A DNA stretch of 63,382 bases from assembly GCF_044383835.1 (NCBI RefSeq), contig NZ_JBISEP010000015.1:1-63382 (forward strand). Direction: 5' to 3'. The position numbers and the translations under genes were made by a program. The stretch is from Paraliobacillus sp044383835. GTDB taxonomy: Bacteria; Bacillota; Bacilli; Bacillales; Amphibacillaceae. Under the pieces are notes generated by a model. The model had not been told where the DNA came from, searched no databases, and was given only the letters and a program-made list of their open reading frames with translations. Below are positions 34,889 to 43,881 of this stretch, one piece after another (position 1 is the stretch's first letter; every line of letters starts with the position of its first letter).

Positions 34889-35313
34889 TGAGAGTAGAAG
34901 AGGCCTTATCACTCCTAAAAGAAAAAGGATACAAATATACAGATAAACGCCAAGTAATCTTATCATTTTTCAATCAAGAAAATCGATATCTTACTGCAAA
35001 AGACTTGTTAAAGCACATGGAGCCCAATTTTGAAGGTATTAGTTTCGATACAATATATCGCAATTTGCATTTATTTGATCAATTAGAAATATTAGAGTCT
35101 ACTGAATTAAATGGAGAAAAACATTTTCGGATGAGATGTGACCATCACCACCATCATCATTTTATTTGTAAAAATTGTGGTATCACAAAGGAAATCCATC
35201 AATGTCCAATGGACGATATCGAAGACGAATTAAAAGGTTTTATGATAGATGATCATAAGTTTGAAATCTATGGGATGTGTCCAAATTGTCAAGAACAAGC
35301 ACCTATGTACTAG
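34888..35313 (+). CDS. zur: Fur-family regulator, probable Zur
   Basis: About 141 residues: N-terminal winged helix (KYTDKRQVILSFF), dimer-zinc motifs CKNCG and CPNCQ, and a histidine cluster CDHHHHHHF at the regulatory site. It starts at TAATG, overlapping the znuB stop. The name Zur is inferred from its operon with znuCB and the Zur box upstream; it would then repress its own operon when zinc is plentiful. Confidence 0.85.
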   Translation: MRVEEALSLLKEKGYKYTDKRQVILSFFNQENRYLTAKDLLKHMEPNFEGISFDTIYRNLHLFDQLEILESTELNGEKHFRMRCDHHHHHHFICKNCGITKEIHQCPMDDIEDELKGFMIDDHKFEIYGMCPNCQEQAPMY

Positions 35314-35690
35314 TCATCTTTATTGGTTTAGGTGGAGCGCTTGGATCTGTATTACGATATACAATGGCACACCTATTTTCAACAAATATTTTTCCCTATG
35401 GTACATTAATCGTAAACATTTTAGGCTGCTTTATCCTTGCTTTTTTGTCTAACCATGCTTTTATTACAAAAAAACTCCCTAAGCAGGTCACTATAGCTAT
35501 TAATACAGGAATCATTGGATCGTTTACAACTTTCTCTACCTTCACAGTAGAAACATTGACATTAATCACTAATAATCTGTTCTTAGGTACTACTTATGTG
35601 TTTGCAAGTATTATTGTTGGCCTACTTGCATGTGTAGTAGGTTATTTGCTAGCAAAGAAAATACCAACAGATAAGGAGAGTATTCAATGA
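35277..35690 (+). CDS. crcB: fluoride channel CrcB, first subunit
   Basis: A 137-residue four-span Fluc channel with GGALGSVLRY at the start and the filter region GSFTTFSTFTVET in the third span. Start is GTG at 35277 (or TTG 35286), overlapping the end of zur by 37 bp, with no independent promoter. Two adjacent crcB genes normally form a heterodimeric fluoride exporter. Confidence 0.9.
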   Translation: MSKLSRTSTYVLVIFIGLGGALGSVLRYTMAHLFSTNIFPYGTLIVNILGCFILAFLSNHAFITKKLPKQVTIAINTGIIGSFTTFSTFTVETLTLITNNLFLGTTYVFASIIVGLLACVVGYLLAKKIPTDKESIQ

Positions 35691-36043
35691 ACCTGTTTTA
35701 TATTGCGTGTGGGGGTTTTATTGGAGCCAATGCTCGCTATTTTTTAGGACTTGCACTGAATCAAGTCAATCCTTTACGCCCATATGGCACTTGGATTGCT
35801 AATATCACAGGTTCTTTCTTATTGGGTATTTTGTTTATTTCCTTAGAAAATGGCTTCATTTCCCCACCTCTATGGCTACTATTAGGTACTGGATTCTGTG
35901 GAGCATACACTACTTTTTCTACTTTTGGTACAGAAACATTAGCCATGATTTTATCAAAAAGATATTTTCAAGCATGTATTTATTGTTTAAGTTCCATCGT
36001 AGTAAGTCTTGCTGGGGTTTCTATTATTTTTTTACTAAACTAA
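35687..36043 (+). CDS. crcB: fluoride channel CrcB, second subunit
   Basis: A 118-residue CrcB/Fluc subunit with GANARYFLG and GFCGAYTTFSTFGTET motifs and four spans. The ATG overlaps the first crcB stop (ATGA). No fluoride riboswitch precedes the pair, so fluoride control is not visible here. Confidence 0.9.
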   Translation: MNLFYIACGGFIGANARYFLGLALNQVNPLRPYGTWIANITGSFLLGILFISLENGFISPPLWLLLGTGFCGAYTTFSTFGTETLAMILSKRYFQACIYCLSSIVVSLAGVSIIFLLN

Positions 36044-36078
36044 AGAGCGAGTGTGCATCATGCGTACACTCGCTCTTT
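36042..36078. terminator. terminator of the znu-zur-crcB operon
   Basis: AAAGAGCGAGTGT (36042-36054) pairs with ACACTCGCTCTTT (36066-36078). It is symmetrical and lies between convergent genes. Confidence 0.85.
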
Positions 36079-36082
36079 ACCT

Positions 36083-36880
36083 TTATCCAATAATTTTTTC
36101 TATCACATAGTGTTCTTCACGATCTAGAATATTTTGGTGCATTATTTCTTCTATTTCTTTTTGCATATATCCTGCTAGATCGTTTGCTTCTTCTTTCTCA
36201 CCAGATAGATATATTTGCTTCCATTGTTTATCTTTTGCTTGCTTATCTAATGATGGCGCTAGGCTTTTATACCAACGTTTTTGATTTTCCTTAAATCTTT
36301 TCTTAAATTGATCTATCTGTGTATTTCTACCACCTTTGCCCATTGATGCATCTGCACGATGTGGACCAGCATATTGGCGCCAATCTTCTGTATCAATATC
36401 TAATTCAAAGTGTTTAATTTCGCCAACCTCTCCTAGCTCCGTTTCTATTGTTTTCACTTTATTTTGTTGCACTAAAATAATACCTGACTTCGGAAACTGA
36501 CTGTATATCGTCTCTAATTGTTCAATAACTGGGGTCTCTTGCCAATAAAAGTTCGTTTCAACAGATACTTGTAATATTTCTGCTAGCCAAAATGAATCAT
36601 CTGATGACGCAATAATAACGACACCTTTTTTCAAGTTTTTCTGATTCTCACTAATAAATGCTTCTATTTTTTCACGAACAGTTTGGAATTTTTTCAATTC
36701 TTCTTTATCTTCTTTTAGATAATTTTCAAAACTGTTTAACCCATTTTTTAATTGAAGCTTCCATTCCCCACCTTGTTGATCAGGGTCAGCTGGGTTAGTG
36801 TTTAAATACATCGTCAACACACTATCAGGTTTCGTTAACTGCAATGCCTTTAACTCATTCCACTGTTTATTTATTTGCAT
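36083..36880 (-). CDS. VLRF1-like (aeRF1-type) protein
   Basis: A 265-residue cytosolic protein. The pattern of SVLTMYLNTNPADPDQQGGEWK near the N-terminus, then a hydrophobic central sheet (GVVIIASSDDSFWLAEIL), then HRADASMGKGGRNTQI, resembles the bacterial VLRF1 group related to eukaryotic release factor eRF1. Such proteins are thought to act on stalled ribosomes. I am confident of the fold family, less so of function. No ribosome-associated partner is adjacent. Confidence 0.6.
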   Translation of the reverse strand: MQINKQWNELKALQLTKPDSVLTMYLNTNPADPDQQGGEWKLQLKNGLNSFENYLKEDKEELKKFQTVREKIEAFISENQKNLKKGVVIIASSDDSFWLAEILQVSVETNFYWQETPVIEQLETIYSQFPKSGIILVQQNKVKTIETELGEVGEIKHFELDIDTEDWRQYAGPHRADASMGKGGRNTQIDQFKKRFKENQKRWYKSLAPSLDKQAKDKQWKQIYLSGEKEEANDLAGYMQKEIEEIMHQNILDREEHYVIEKIIG

Positions 36881-37288
36881 GCTTTATACGTCCTCCTCTA
36901 GAATGTCATTCAAATCTTACTTAGTAAAGTGTATCCTAAATATAGATTAGTCAAACCTCTTTCTATACAAACAAAGTTTCAATAGACGACATCATTAAGA
37001 CAAAACAATTCAAATGAAAAACAGATCGATTTAGTACAATAGGAGTGAGTAAGAAATTATTACATTATTTCACTAAATATATGATTAGCTATCTAGTCAT
37101 CTACGAATCATATATTTTATTATTATTTCACGCACTATCTCACCTATCAGCTTTTTGAAATAGAACATATACTGTTAAGTATTAGACTTTCAAAAACTCA
37201 TTCATTTTTCTACGTTAGTAATAACATTTATAAAGGCACCGCAATGCTTTGCCCCAACAACGCATTTCTTTTTTGTAGATGTTAAAGA
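36881..37288. other. AT-rich gap, nothing recognised
   Basis: Between the VLRF1-like gene and the UspA gene I see no coding frame of substance, no clear terminator and no known motif. Confidence 0.6.
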
Positions 37289-37711
37289 TTATTTTACAAT
37301 TAAAACTGGACATTCTACCCGTTTTGCTACTTTGTGGCTAACACTGCCTAATACCATTTCTTGAAGGCTATTTAAGCCCCGACTACCAATCACGCAAACA
37401 TCTACCTTGTTTTCATTAGCAAACTTAACAATAGCAGGTCCAGGCTCTCCATGAAGGATTTTAATTTCATACGAAATGTTTTTTTGTTTTAATTTTCGTT
37501 CCGTAATTGTCAATTTTTCTTTTCTACTACGATCAAGATCCATAGCATTCCAATGATGTAATACATCTGTCTTTGACGCATTACCGTCTACTACAAAAAC
37601 AATGGTGATAACTGCGTTTGGATTTTTTTCAGCTAGTACAATTGCATTTTGGCATGCTCGAATAGCATGCTCCGAACCGTCTGAAGCTAACAAGATATGA
37701 TTATACATCAC
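37289..37711 (-). CDS. universal stress protein UspA family
   Basis: A 140-residue single-domain UspA protein. The ATP-binding loop GSRGLNSLQEMVLGSVSHKV (G-2x-G-9x-G-S pattern) near the C-terminus is intact, so it is the nucleotide-binding type. Such proteins help survival under stress. It stands 271 bp downstream of the SulP gene on the same strand and may be expressed on its own. Confidence 0.92.
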   Translation of the reverse strand: MMYNHILLASDGSEHAIRACQNAIVLAEKNPNAVITIVFVVDGNASKTDVLHHWNAMDLDRSRKEKLTITERKLKQKNISYEIKILHGEPGPAIVKFANENKVDVCVIGSRGLNSLQEMVLGSVSHKVAKRVECPVLIVK

Positions 37712-37926
37712 ACATTCCCCACCTCGATTTATTTTCTTTGATTATATCATTTTTTAGTGTATTTGCGTTCCTATCTCATTTGTTATACACGTCTAATTTT
37801 CAGTTATTGTTTCGTATTAAAACAGAAGCACAAGCTAGAGATTAAATAAAACAGAGAGCACCACCACATTTAGTATAGAGCCTATTTTTAACATTCACCC
37901 TTTAATAATACGCTGAGCAAAAAAAA

Positions 37927-37970
37927 AGCTCAGTTACTATTGCATTGTACAATGCGATCATAACTGAACT
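37927..37970 (-). terminator. terminator of the SulP gene
   Basis: AGCTCAGTTACTATTGCATT pairs with AATGCGATCATAACTGAACT with few mismatches; on the minus strand nine T follow. It lies 12 bp past the stop. Confidence 0.9.
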
Positions 37971-37981
37971 GTCTTTTAATA

Positions 37982-39454
37982 TTAATGATTTGCTGCGTTT
38001 GCATGGTCTTTATCAAACATCGCACGTCTTTCAATCAATGTGCTACTTTCTTGATTTAAACCAACGATAGTAACCATCTTCCCGTTTTCTTTATATTTAA
38101 GAACAATTTTATCAATCGCTCCAACTGCAGAATCATCCCAAATATGTGTCTGACTAAAATCTAATTCAACTTGTTCAATATCTTCTTTAAAATTAAATTG
38201 AGCAATAAACTCTGTAACGGAAGCAAAGAACAGTTGTCCAGTAATTTGATAGACTTTCTTTTTTCCGCCTTCGATCAAGCATGTGTTCACATGTACTTTT
38301 GAGATTTTTGCCGCAAAGAAAATCGCACTTAAAACAACTCCAGCCAGTACACCTATAGCTAAATTATCTGTGTAAACTACTGCTCCAACTGTAACAATCA
38401 TTACTATAGCATCTGATACCGGCATTTTGTGTATAGTAATCAATGAATGCCAATCAAAAGTACCAATAGATACCATAATCATCACACCAACTAGTGCAGC
38501 CATTGGAATTTGAATAAGTAAATCATTAAATACTAGAATAAGCGTCATCAAAAATACACCAGCAGTTAAAGTTGAAAGTCTACCTCTTCCACCTGATTTT
38601 ACATTGATAACAGATTGTCCAATCATGGCACAGCCAGCCATCCCACCAAAAAATCCACTAATCACATTAGCAATCCCTTGACCTTTTGCTTCTTTGTTTT
38701 TATTACTATCTGTATCTGTCATATCGTCGACAATTTGCGCCGTCAAAAATGATTCTAATAGGCCGACAATGGATAATGCTAAAGCATACGGGAAGATAAT
38801 CGATAACGTTTCAAAGGTTAATGGAATATTAGGTATTAAGAACAATGGTAAAGTTTGCGTTAATTCACCCATATCACCAACTGTTCGGACATCACTACCT
38901 GTATATATAGCAATCGCACTAATAACTACAATTGCAACTAACGGTGCAGGCACAATCGTAGTCAATCTTGGTAATAAATAAATAATTGCTAAAGCTCCAG
39001 CTACCATTGCATACATGACCCATGTTTCGCCTACAAAGTGTGATAACTGAGCAGTAAAAATTAAAATGGCTAACGCATTTACAAAACCTATCATTACTGA
39101 TCTAGGAATGAACTTCATTAGTCGTGCTATGCCACCGATTCCTAAGATGAATTGAATAATACCAGTTAAAATAGTAGCAGCAAACAAATATTGTAAACCA
39201 TGATCCGCAACTAATGAACCCATTAGTAAAGCCATTGCACCCGTAGCAGCCGAAATCATCCCTGGACGTCCTCCGGTAAATGCAATCACTACCGCTATAC
39301 AAAAGGAAGCATACAAACCTACCATTGGGTTTACACCAGCTATAATAGAAAAAGCTATTGCTTCTGGAATTAAAGCAAGAGCTACAACAATTCCTGCCAA
39401 TATATCTCCTTTTACATTACTGAACCATTCCTGTTTTATTCTCAAAATAGTCAA
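37982..39454 (-). CDS. SulP family anion transporter with STAS domain
   Basis: A 490-residue transporter with about 12-14 spans and a C-terminal STAS domain (from about residue 400; the core LDFSQTHIWDDSAVGAIDKI). SulP proteins move sulfate, bicarbonate or other anions; I cannot decide which. The start is TTG at 39454, with GAGGTG six bases upstream, instead of any upstream ATG up to 39571. Monocistronic. Confidence 0.88.
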   Translation of the reverse strand: MTILRIKQEWFSNVKGDILAGIVVALALIPEAIAFSIIAGVNPMVGLYASFCIAVVIAFTGGRPGMISAATGAMALLMGSLVADHGLQYLFAATILTGIIQFILGIGGIARLMKFIPRSVMIGFVNALAILIFTAQLSHFVGETWVMYAMVAGALAIIYLLPRLTTIVPAPLVAIVVISAIAIYTGSDVRTVGDMGELTQTLPLFLIPNIPLTFETLSIIFPYALALSIVGLLESFLTAQIVDDMTDTDSNKNKEAKGQGIANVISGFFGGMAGCAMIGQSVINVKSGGRGRLSTLTAGVFLMTLILVFNDLLIQIPMAALVGVMIMVSIGTFDWHSLITIHKMPVSDAIVMIVTVGAVVYTDNLAIGVLAGVVLSAIFFAAKISKVHVNTCLIEGGKKKVYQITGQLFFASVTEFIAQFNFKEDIEQVELDFSQTHIWDDSAVGAIDKIVLKYKENGKMVTIVGLNQESSTLIERRAMFDKDHANAANH

Positions 39455-39658
39455 TTTAACACCTCTTTCATTTTTCATATGGCCTTTAACTCTCATAAAA
39501 GCCGTGACCGTTGTGAACAGATTGGATAATACCATAAATAACAACAAAAGCAAAATCGAACGTAAGCGCAAACATATTGAGTTTACTTTAAAATACGTTA
39601 GTTTTCAAACCTATTCGACATTAAACTAGCTTTATTTCTAAAAACATTTCGATCATAG

Positions 39659-39688
39659 AAAAAAAGCTAAAGTATATATTCAGCTTTT
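39659..39688 (-). terminator. short terminator after the M14 gene
   Basis: AAAAAAGCT and AGCTTTT arms with an AAGTATATATTC loop; on the minus strand a run of T follows. It is 26 bp past the M14 stop. Confidence 0.55.
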
Positions 39689-39714
39689 AATGACTTATAT
39701 TTTATTTTTGACAG

Positions 39715-40632
39715 CTAAGGATTTCGATTTTCAGCTAATAATAATGGAACGTTTTTATTTTTTATATATATAGAATCATAGTAAGTCAACGGAACAGGAT
39801 TTGGCCCAACATAAGGTGCTATTTCAATTGTAAAACTTGGTCGTTTGTAATAACTAATAAACCAATCAGTCAAACCGCCTCCACTTGGATTTTCACCTGG
39901 ATAGATGAGCTGATAACCAGTTAAATCCGCAAGTTCCATAGCAATTTTTTTTGACCATTTCTCTAATTCGTTTTCACTTTTATATTTCCAAAAAATCTCT
40001 TCTCCAGATGAATGATAAGCAGCAGCAATCTTGATTGACTGTGATTGCACAAAATGAAATATAGCTAAAGATTCAGGTTCAGATAAAAAAGAGAATCCTT
40101 TAAAATTTTCACATGATTGTACTCCAGGATCAAATTGAATTGTTTCCCAATCAGCAGGATATTGTCGATTTAAATCCACACCCCTTATGTTAGCTTTCCA
40201 AGCTGAAAAATCATCTGATCCGTTATTCCATTTTATTAATAAGTCTTTTTGTTCAAAATCATGTTCACCCTTTTGCACGAGTGTAACACCATCTGGGTTA
40301 ACCATTGGAACAAACAAAAACGTGCATTCATCAAGGATGCTTTTTATTCTATTTGCTTCTACATTAGAAGTGTTGACAGCTACTCTCGCATAGGTTTCTA
40401 TGATATCCATTAATAAAGCTGTTGTTAACCATTCTCTTGCATGATGCGCTCCACTAATAAATATTTTATCTTCTCCATTTCCAAGTTTTATTGCAATAAT
40501 TTTACGCTCCCCCACTGAATATCCAATCGTTTCTGTAGATATCAAGCTAGGATACCTCTCCATTAATCGATTACAATCTTCACATAATATATCATAAGTG
40601 TATAATTGCTTTGGTTGAATAATTCTGCCCAC
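39715..40632 (-). CDS. M14 family zinc carboxypeptidase
   Basis: A 305-residue metallocarboxypeptidase. The zinc ligands are in GAHHAREWLTT (His, Glu) and AAYHSSGEEI (His), and the catalytic Glu is in FTIEIAPYVG. No signal peptide or LysM domain is visible, so it may act inside the cell or be exported by another route. The closest guess is a gamma-D-glutamyl-diaminopimelate type endopeptidase for cell-wall peptides. Confidence 0.88.
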   Translation of the reverse strand: MGRIIQPKQLYTYDILCEDCNRLMERYPSLISTETIGYSVGERKIIAIKLGNGEDKIFISGAHHAREWLTTALLMDIIETYARVAVNTSNVEANRIKSILDECTFLFVPMVNPDGVTLVQKGEHDFEQKDLLIKWNNGSDDFSAWKANIRGVDLNRQYPADWETIQFDPGVQSCENFKGFSFLSEPESLAIFHFVQSQSIKIAAAYHSSGEEIFWKYKSENELEKWSKKIAMELADLTGYQLIYPGENPSGGGLTDWFISYYKRPSFTIEIAPYVGPNPVPLTYYDSIYIKNKNVPLLLAENRNP

Positions 40633-40752
40633 AAATAACCCCTCCTATCTTATATTTATGTAAGACAAAAGGGGGTATTACACTTCCACAAAAAATAACT
40701 TTTCAACATCGTTAACTTCTTCTTATCACAGACTAGTGCATTGTCAACTAAA

Positions 40753-40798
40753 AACACGAACTATAATCTTTTATCATATTAGGATTATAATTCGTGTT
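40753..40798 (-). terminator. terminator downstream of the chemotaxis cluster
   Basis: AACACGAACTATAATC pairs with GATTATAATTCGTGTT with one mismatch; on the minus strand TTTTTAG follows. Confidence 0.8.
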
Positions 40799-40928
40799 CT
40801 ATTGCTCGTTATTTAATTATACCCAATCTCAATAATTTAGGCAATATAAATGATGATACATCGATAGACGTTAAAGTGAGCTATATTCAGTCCTCTACAT
40901 TACTAATCGGACGTTTGATCTTTTGTTC

Positions 40929-42158
40929 TTAAAAGTGAGCTAATAATTCTCTAACCTTTTTATCCAGTTCTTGTTGGTTCGTTCGAATATTATTCACTGA
41001 TTTTGTTAGATTTTCTGATGATGTTGTTGCTTCTTCAATTCCAGCAGCCGATTCTTCTGAAACAGAAGCAATATTTGTAATGGAATCATTGATAACCTTC
41101 GTATTATCTAAAACATCATAAAGATTGTTAGATACATCTTCAATTTCCGTTCCAATATTTGTGATTATCTTCTTCAACTGATCAAACGTAGATCCTGTCG
41201 TTTTGATTTGTGATGAACCTTCATTTACTGCCTGATACCCTTTTTCTAGCACATTCACTGCTGCCTTTGATTCTTCTTGTATCCCATTCGTAGTAACTGT
41301 AATATCAGTAATAGAATGACTTACTTGTTCTGCTAGCTTTCTTACTTCATCTGCAACAACAGCGAAACTTTGCCCATGTTCACCTGCGCGTGCCGCTTCA
41401 ATTGCTGCATTCAAAGCTAATATATTTGTTTGTTCTGCAATACCTTGAATGACTGTAACTAAACTAGTAATTTTATCTGTCATAATGTCTAGTCCTTTTA
41501 CTTTGTCCAAGGATTGCTTTATCGTTTGATCAATAACACTCATTTTATCAACGGATTGATGCATTAAATTTGTGCCTTCATCTGTAATAGACAACATAGA
41601 TTTAGATTCTTCTTTAATGTTTTCTCCATTTAATACAACATTCATAATCGTATTTGTAAATTGTTGCATTGTCTCAGTCAATGAAGAAGCTGAGTTAGCT
41701 TGTTCTTCAGACCCACTAGAGATTTCCTGTAAGATCGCTGTAATATTGTTACTATCTTTTTCTAGCACATCTCTACTTTCATCCAAAGTCTTACTTTGCG
41801 TATCTATTTGATCAGAAATATTCGATACAAATGCATTCATTTGATGTGGATTTTCATATGATGTATCAATTAATTCATTTAATTGAACGAACTCTTTGTT
41901 TTTTACATAAGCTTCTGGTAGTTCTTCCTTCTCATTTTGCGACATTGTTTCTATTCTGTCGCTTACGTATTTAAGTTGCTTTATTATTTTTTTCGCTGTA
42001 AAATGTGCAATGATTAAGTTTAAAAGAATCACCAAAGATAATCCTATAATTAATGGCGTTGTAAATTCATCAAGTTGGATTATCGTGTAAACGGTTATTA
42101 AACTATGTATCACAATAACGAATAAAAAGCTAAAAAACAAATTTATTCTTAACTTCAT
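40929..42158 (-). CDS. methyl-accepting chemotaxis protein with no periplasmic sensor domain
   Basis: A 409-residue chemoreceptor with two membrane spans in the first 60 residues (about 7-27 and 36-54) joined by a loop of only about eight residues, so there is no extracellular ligand domain. A coiled signalling domain follows with the conserved hairpin tip EQTNILALNAAIEAARAGEHGQSFAVVADEVRKLAEQ. Start at 42158 is supported by GGAGTG. Last gene of cheX-cheW-cheY-mcp. Confidence 0.9.
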   Translation of the reverse strand: MKLRINLFFSFLFVIVIHSLITVYTIIQLDEFTTPLIIGLSLVILLNLIIAHFTAKKIIKQLKYVSDRIETMSQNEKEELPEAYVKNKEFVQLNELIDTSYENPHQMNAFVSNISDQIDTQSKTLDESRDVLEKDSNNITAILQEISSGSEEQANSASSLTETMQQFTNTIMNVVLNGENIKEESKSMLSITDEGTNLMHQSVDKMSVIDQTIKQSLDKVKGLDIMTDKITSLVTVIQGIAEQTNILALNAAIEAARAGEHGQSFAVVADEVRKLAEQVSHSITDITVTTNGIQEESKAAVNVLEKGYQAVNEGSSQIKTTGSTFDQLKKIITNIGTEIEDVSNNLYDVLDNTKVINDSITNIASVSEESAAGIEEATTSSENLTKSVNNIRTNQQELDKKVRELLAHF

Positions 42159-42215
42159 ATGTATCACTCCATCTTAAAATATTATTTATTAACACAGACA
42201 GGTACAGTATTGCTT

Positions 42216-42575
42216 TTAAGCGAGAATTTTGCTTAATGCCTGTTGAATACGTTCTTGATCAAATGGTTTTACTATAAAGTCTTTTGCACCAGCTTGAATC
42301 GCTTCCAAAACCATTTGTTGTTGCCCCATTGCAGAACACATTACAATTGTTGCTTTCGGATCACTTTTTTTAATTTCTTTAACTGCTTCGACACCGTTCA
42401 TTTCTGGCATGGTAATATCCATGGAGACTAAGTCTGGTTTTAATTCATTGTATAGATCAATGGCTACTTTTCCATTTTCCGCTTCTCCCACTACTTCATG
42501 CCCTAATGAAGTAAAAATATTTTTTAATTGCATACGCATGAATGCCGCATCATCTGTAACCAAAATTCTTGCCAT
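42216..42575 (-). CDS. cheY: chemotaxis response regulator CheY
   Basis: A 119-residue single-domain receiver. The phospho-acceptor aspartate is in LVSMDITMPEM, acidic pocket in LVTDDAAFMR, and the Lys in FIVKPFD. AAAGGAAG precedes the ATG at 42575. It follows cheW and precedes the chemoreceptor; CheA is not in this window. Confidence 0.94.
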   Translation of the reverse strand: MARILVTDDAAFMRMQLKNIFTSLGHEVVGEAENGKVAIDLYNELKPDLVSMDITMPEMNGVEAVKEIKKSDPKATIVMCSAMGQQQMVLEAIQAGAKDFIVKPFDQERIQQALSKILA

Positions 42576-42599
42576 TACTAACACTTCCTTTTTCTATTT

Positions 42600-43061
42600 C
42601 TATTGCTCATCTAATACTTGTTTCACTTCACTTACTTCTTCATAATTTAGAATGTGTTTTAAATCTAAGACTAGTAGTAAGCGATCGTTTAACTTCGCAA
42701 CACCTTTTAAGAAATTACCATTCACTCCCTTAATTGTTGTAGGTGCATCCTCGATAGTAGAAGCATCAATATCAATGACATCATTTGCTTCATCCACTAC
42801 AAAACCAACTTGCACATGATTCACATTAGATAAAAGCACTCTCGTTTGATCTGTCTTTTGTGAACGCATTAATCCCATACGTGTTTTTAAATCAATGATG
42901 GGAACTACTTCCCCCCTAAGTGTAGTAATTCCATCAATAAATTCAGAAGCCTGTGGTAACGCCACTACTTCTTGTAACAGTTCAATTGATACAATTTGTT
43001 GAATACTTGCAGCATAAGATTGACCTTGTAATTGGAATACAATGTACTTTTCGATACCCAT
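42600..43061 (-). CDS. cheW: chemotaxis adaptor CheW
   Basis: A 153-residue CheW-domain protein linking receptors to CheA. The signature GIEKYIVFQLQGQSYA at the start and EVVPIIDLKTRMGL in the middle are clear. A single CheW with cheX and cheY nearby suggests a separate chemotaxis module rather than the main flagellar operon. Confidence 0.92.
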   Translation of the reverse strand: MGIEKYIVFQLQGQSYAASIQQIVSIELLQEVVALPQASEFIDGITTLRGEVVPIIDLKTRMGLMRSQKTDQTRVLLSNVNHVQVGFVVDEANDVIDIDASTIEDAPTTIKGVNGNFLKGVAKLNDRLLLVLDLKHILNYEEVSEVKQVLDEQ

Positions 43062-43175
43062 TAGTTATCTCCTTCACCTATATAGTATGTATAATGTTTC
43101 CTATGAAAATAATACCATGTTTCGCGAAAATAATCGAAATATTTTTTGTTAATACCAAAAACATTGTTAAAAAAT

Positions 43176-43634
43176 TTATTGGTTAAGTAATAAATACACT
43201 TCTAGATTTCCAACTGATTCATATTCGATCGTTACAAAAAATGACCGCTTAAAACCTGTTAACTGTGCATCACCTTTCAATACAGTTGGATAAGTTATAT
43301 CAGTATTAATTTCAACACTAGCTAAATAAGTTGATAAACTACCAGCCACCATATTCCCTAACTCTCCGGCAAAAGAATCTAGCATTTCTTGAGAGAGTGG
43401 CATACCGAACATCTTCTCGCTAATATGACTAAAAACATCCGCCTCTGCTTGTAGCACTAATTCTCCTTTTATATCTCCGGTAAATCCTACTAAAACCCCT
43501 AACCTTATTGAAAGTGGAGGAGAAATAAGTTGTGGAGAACCTATATTGGGATCAAGCGGAATAACTTTTTTCATCGTTAAAATCGTTCCGTTATACACTT
43601 CTTTAATCACTTCGTTTAAATTCTTTGTTTCCAT
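43176..43634 (-). CDS. cheX: CheX-like CheY-P phosphatase
   Basis: A 152-residue CheC/CheX-family protein. The phosphatase motif ExxN is visible in FAGELGNMVAG near residue 93. Such proteins dephosphorylate CheY-P. Start at 43634 follows AAGGAAGG; the longer frame is not used. First gene in the cluster. Confidence 0.88.
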   Translation of the reverse strand: METKNLNEVIKEVYNGTILTMKKVIPLDPNIGSPQLISPPLSIRLGVLVGFTGDIKGELVLQAEADVFSHISEKMFGMPLSQEMLDSFAGELGNMVAGSLSTYLASVEINTDITYPTVLKGDAQLTGFKRSFFVTIEYESVGNLEVYLLLNQ

Positions 43635-43822
43635 GTAGTTCTTCCTTCCTTGATGTATCGTGCTGATGTAAAAAACATTCAAAATATTTCTTTTAAACTA
43701 TTTCTTTATTACTATTATTATTTTCGACAAAAACACTGAATAAGTAAAGTGTTTTTGGCTATTCTTTTAAATTCATACAATTATAGCCGAATTTACTGAA
43801 AAAAAACCAGGTGTGTGAAGCA

Positions 43823-43858
43823 ATCCTAAAAGTTAATTTTCACTTAAACTTTTAGGAT
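43823..43858 (-). terminator. terminator of the yclNOPQ operon
   Basis: ATCCTAAAAGTT pairs perfectly with AACTTTTAGGAT, flanked by further pairing (CCAGGTGTG near 43807 and CACTACTCCCGG). It lies 23 bp past the yclQ stop. Confidence 0.8.
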
Positions 43859-43881
43859 GCACCCACTACTCCCGGTTTTTC

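Noticed and set aside
35150..35700. Fluoride riboswitch before crcB
   Set aside because: crcB starts inside zur; there is no leader and no fluoride aptamer pattern.
37982..39571. SulP gene starting at 39571
   Set aside because: The upstream extension has no ribosome binding site and adds a spurious hydrophobic leader; TTG at 39454 has GAGGTG.
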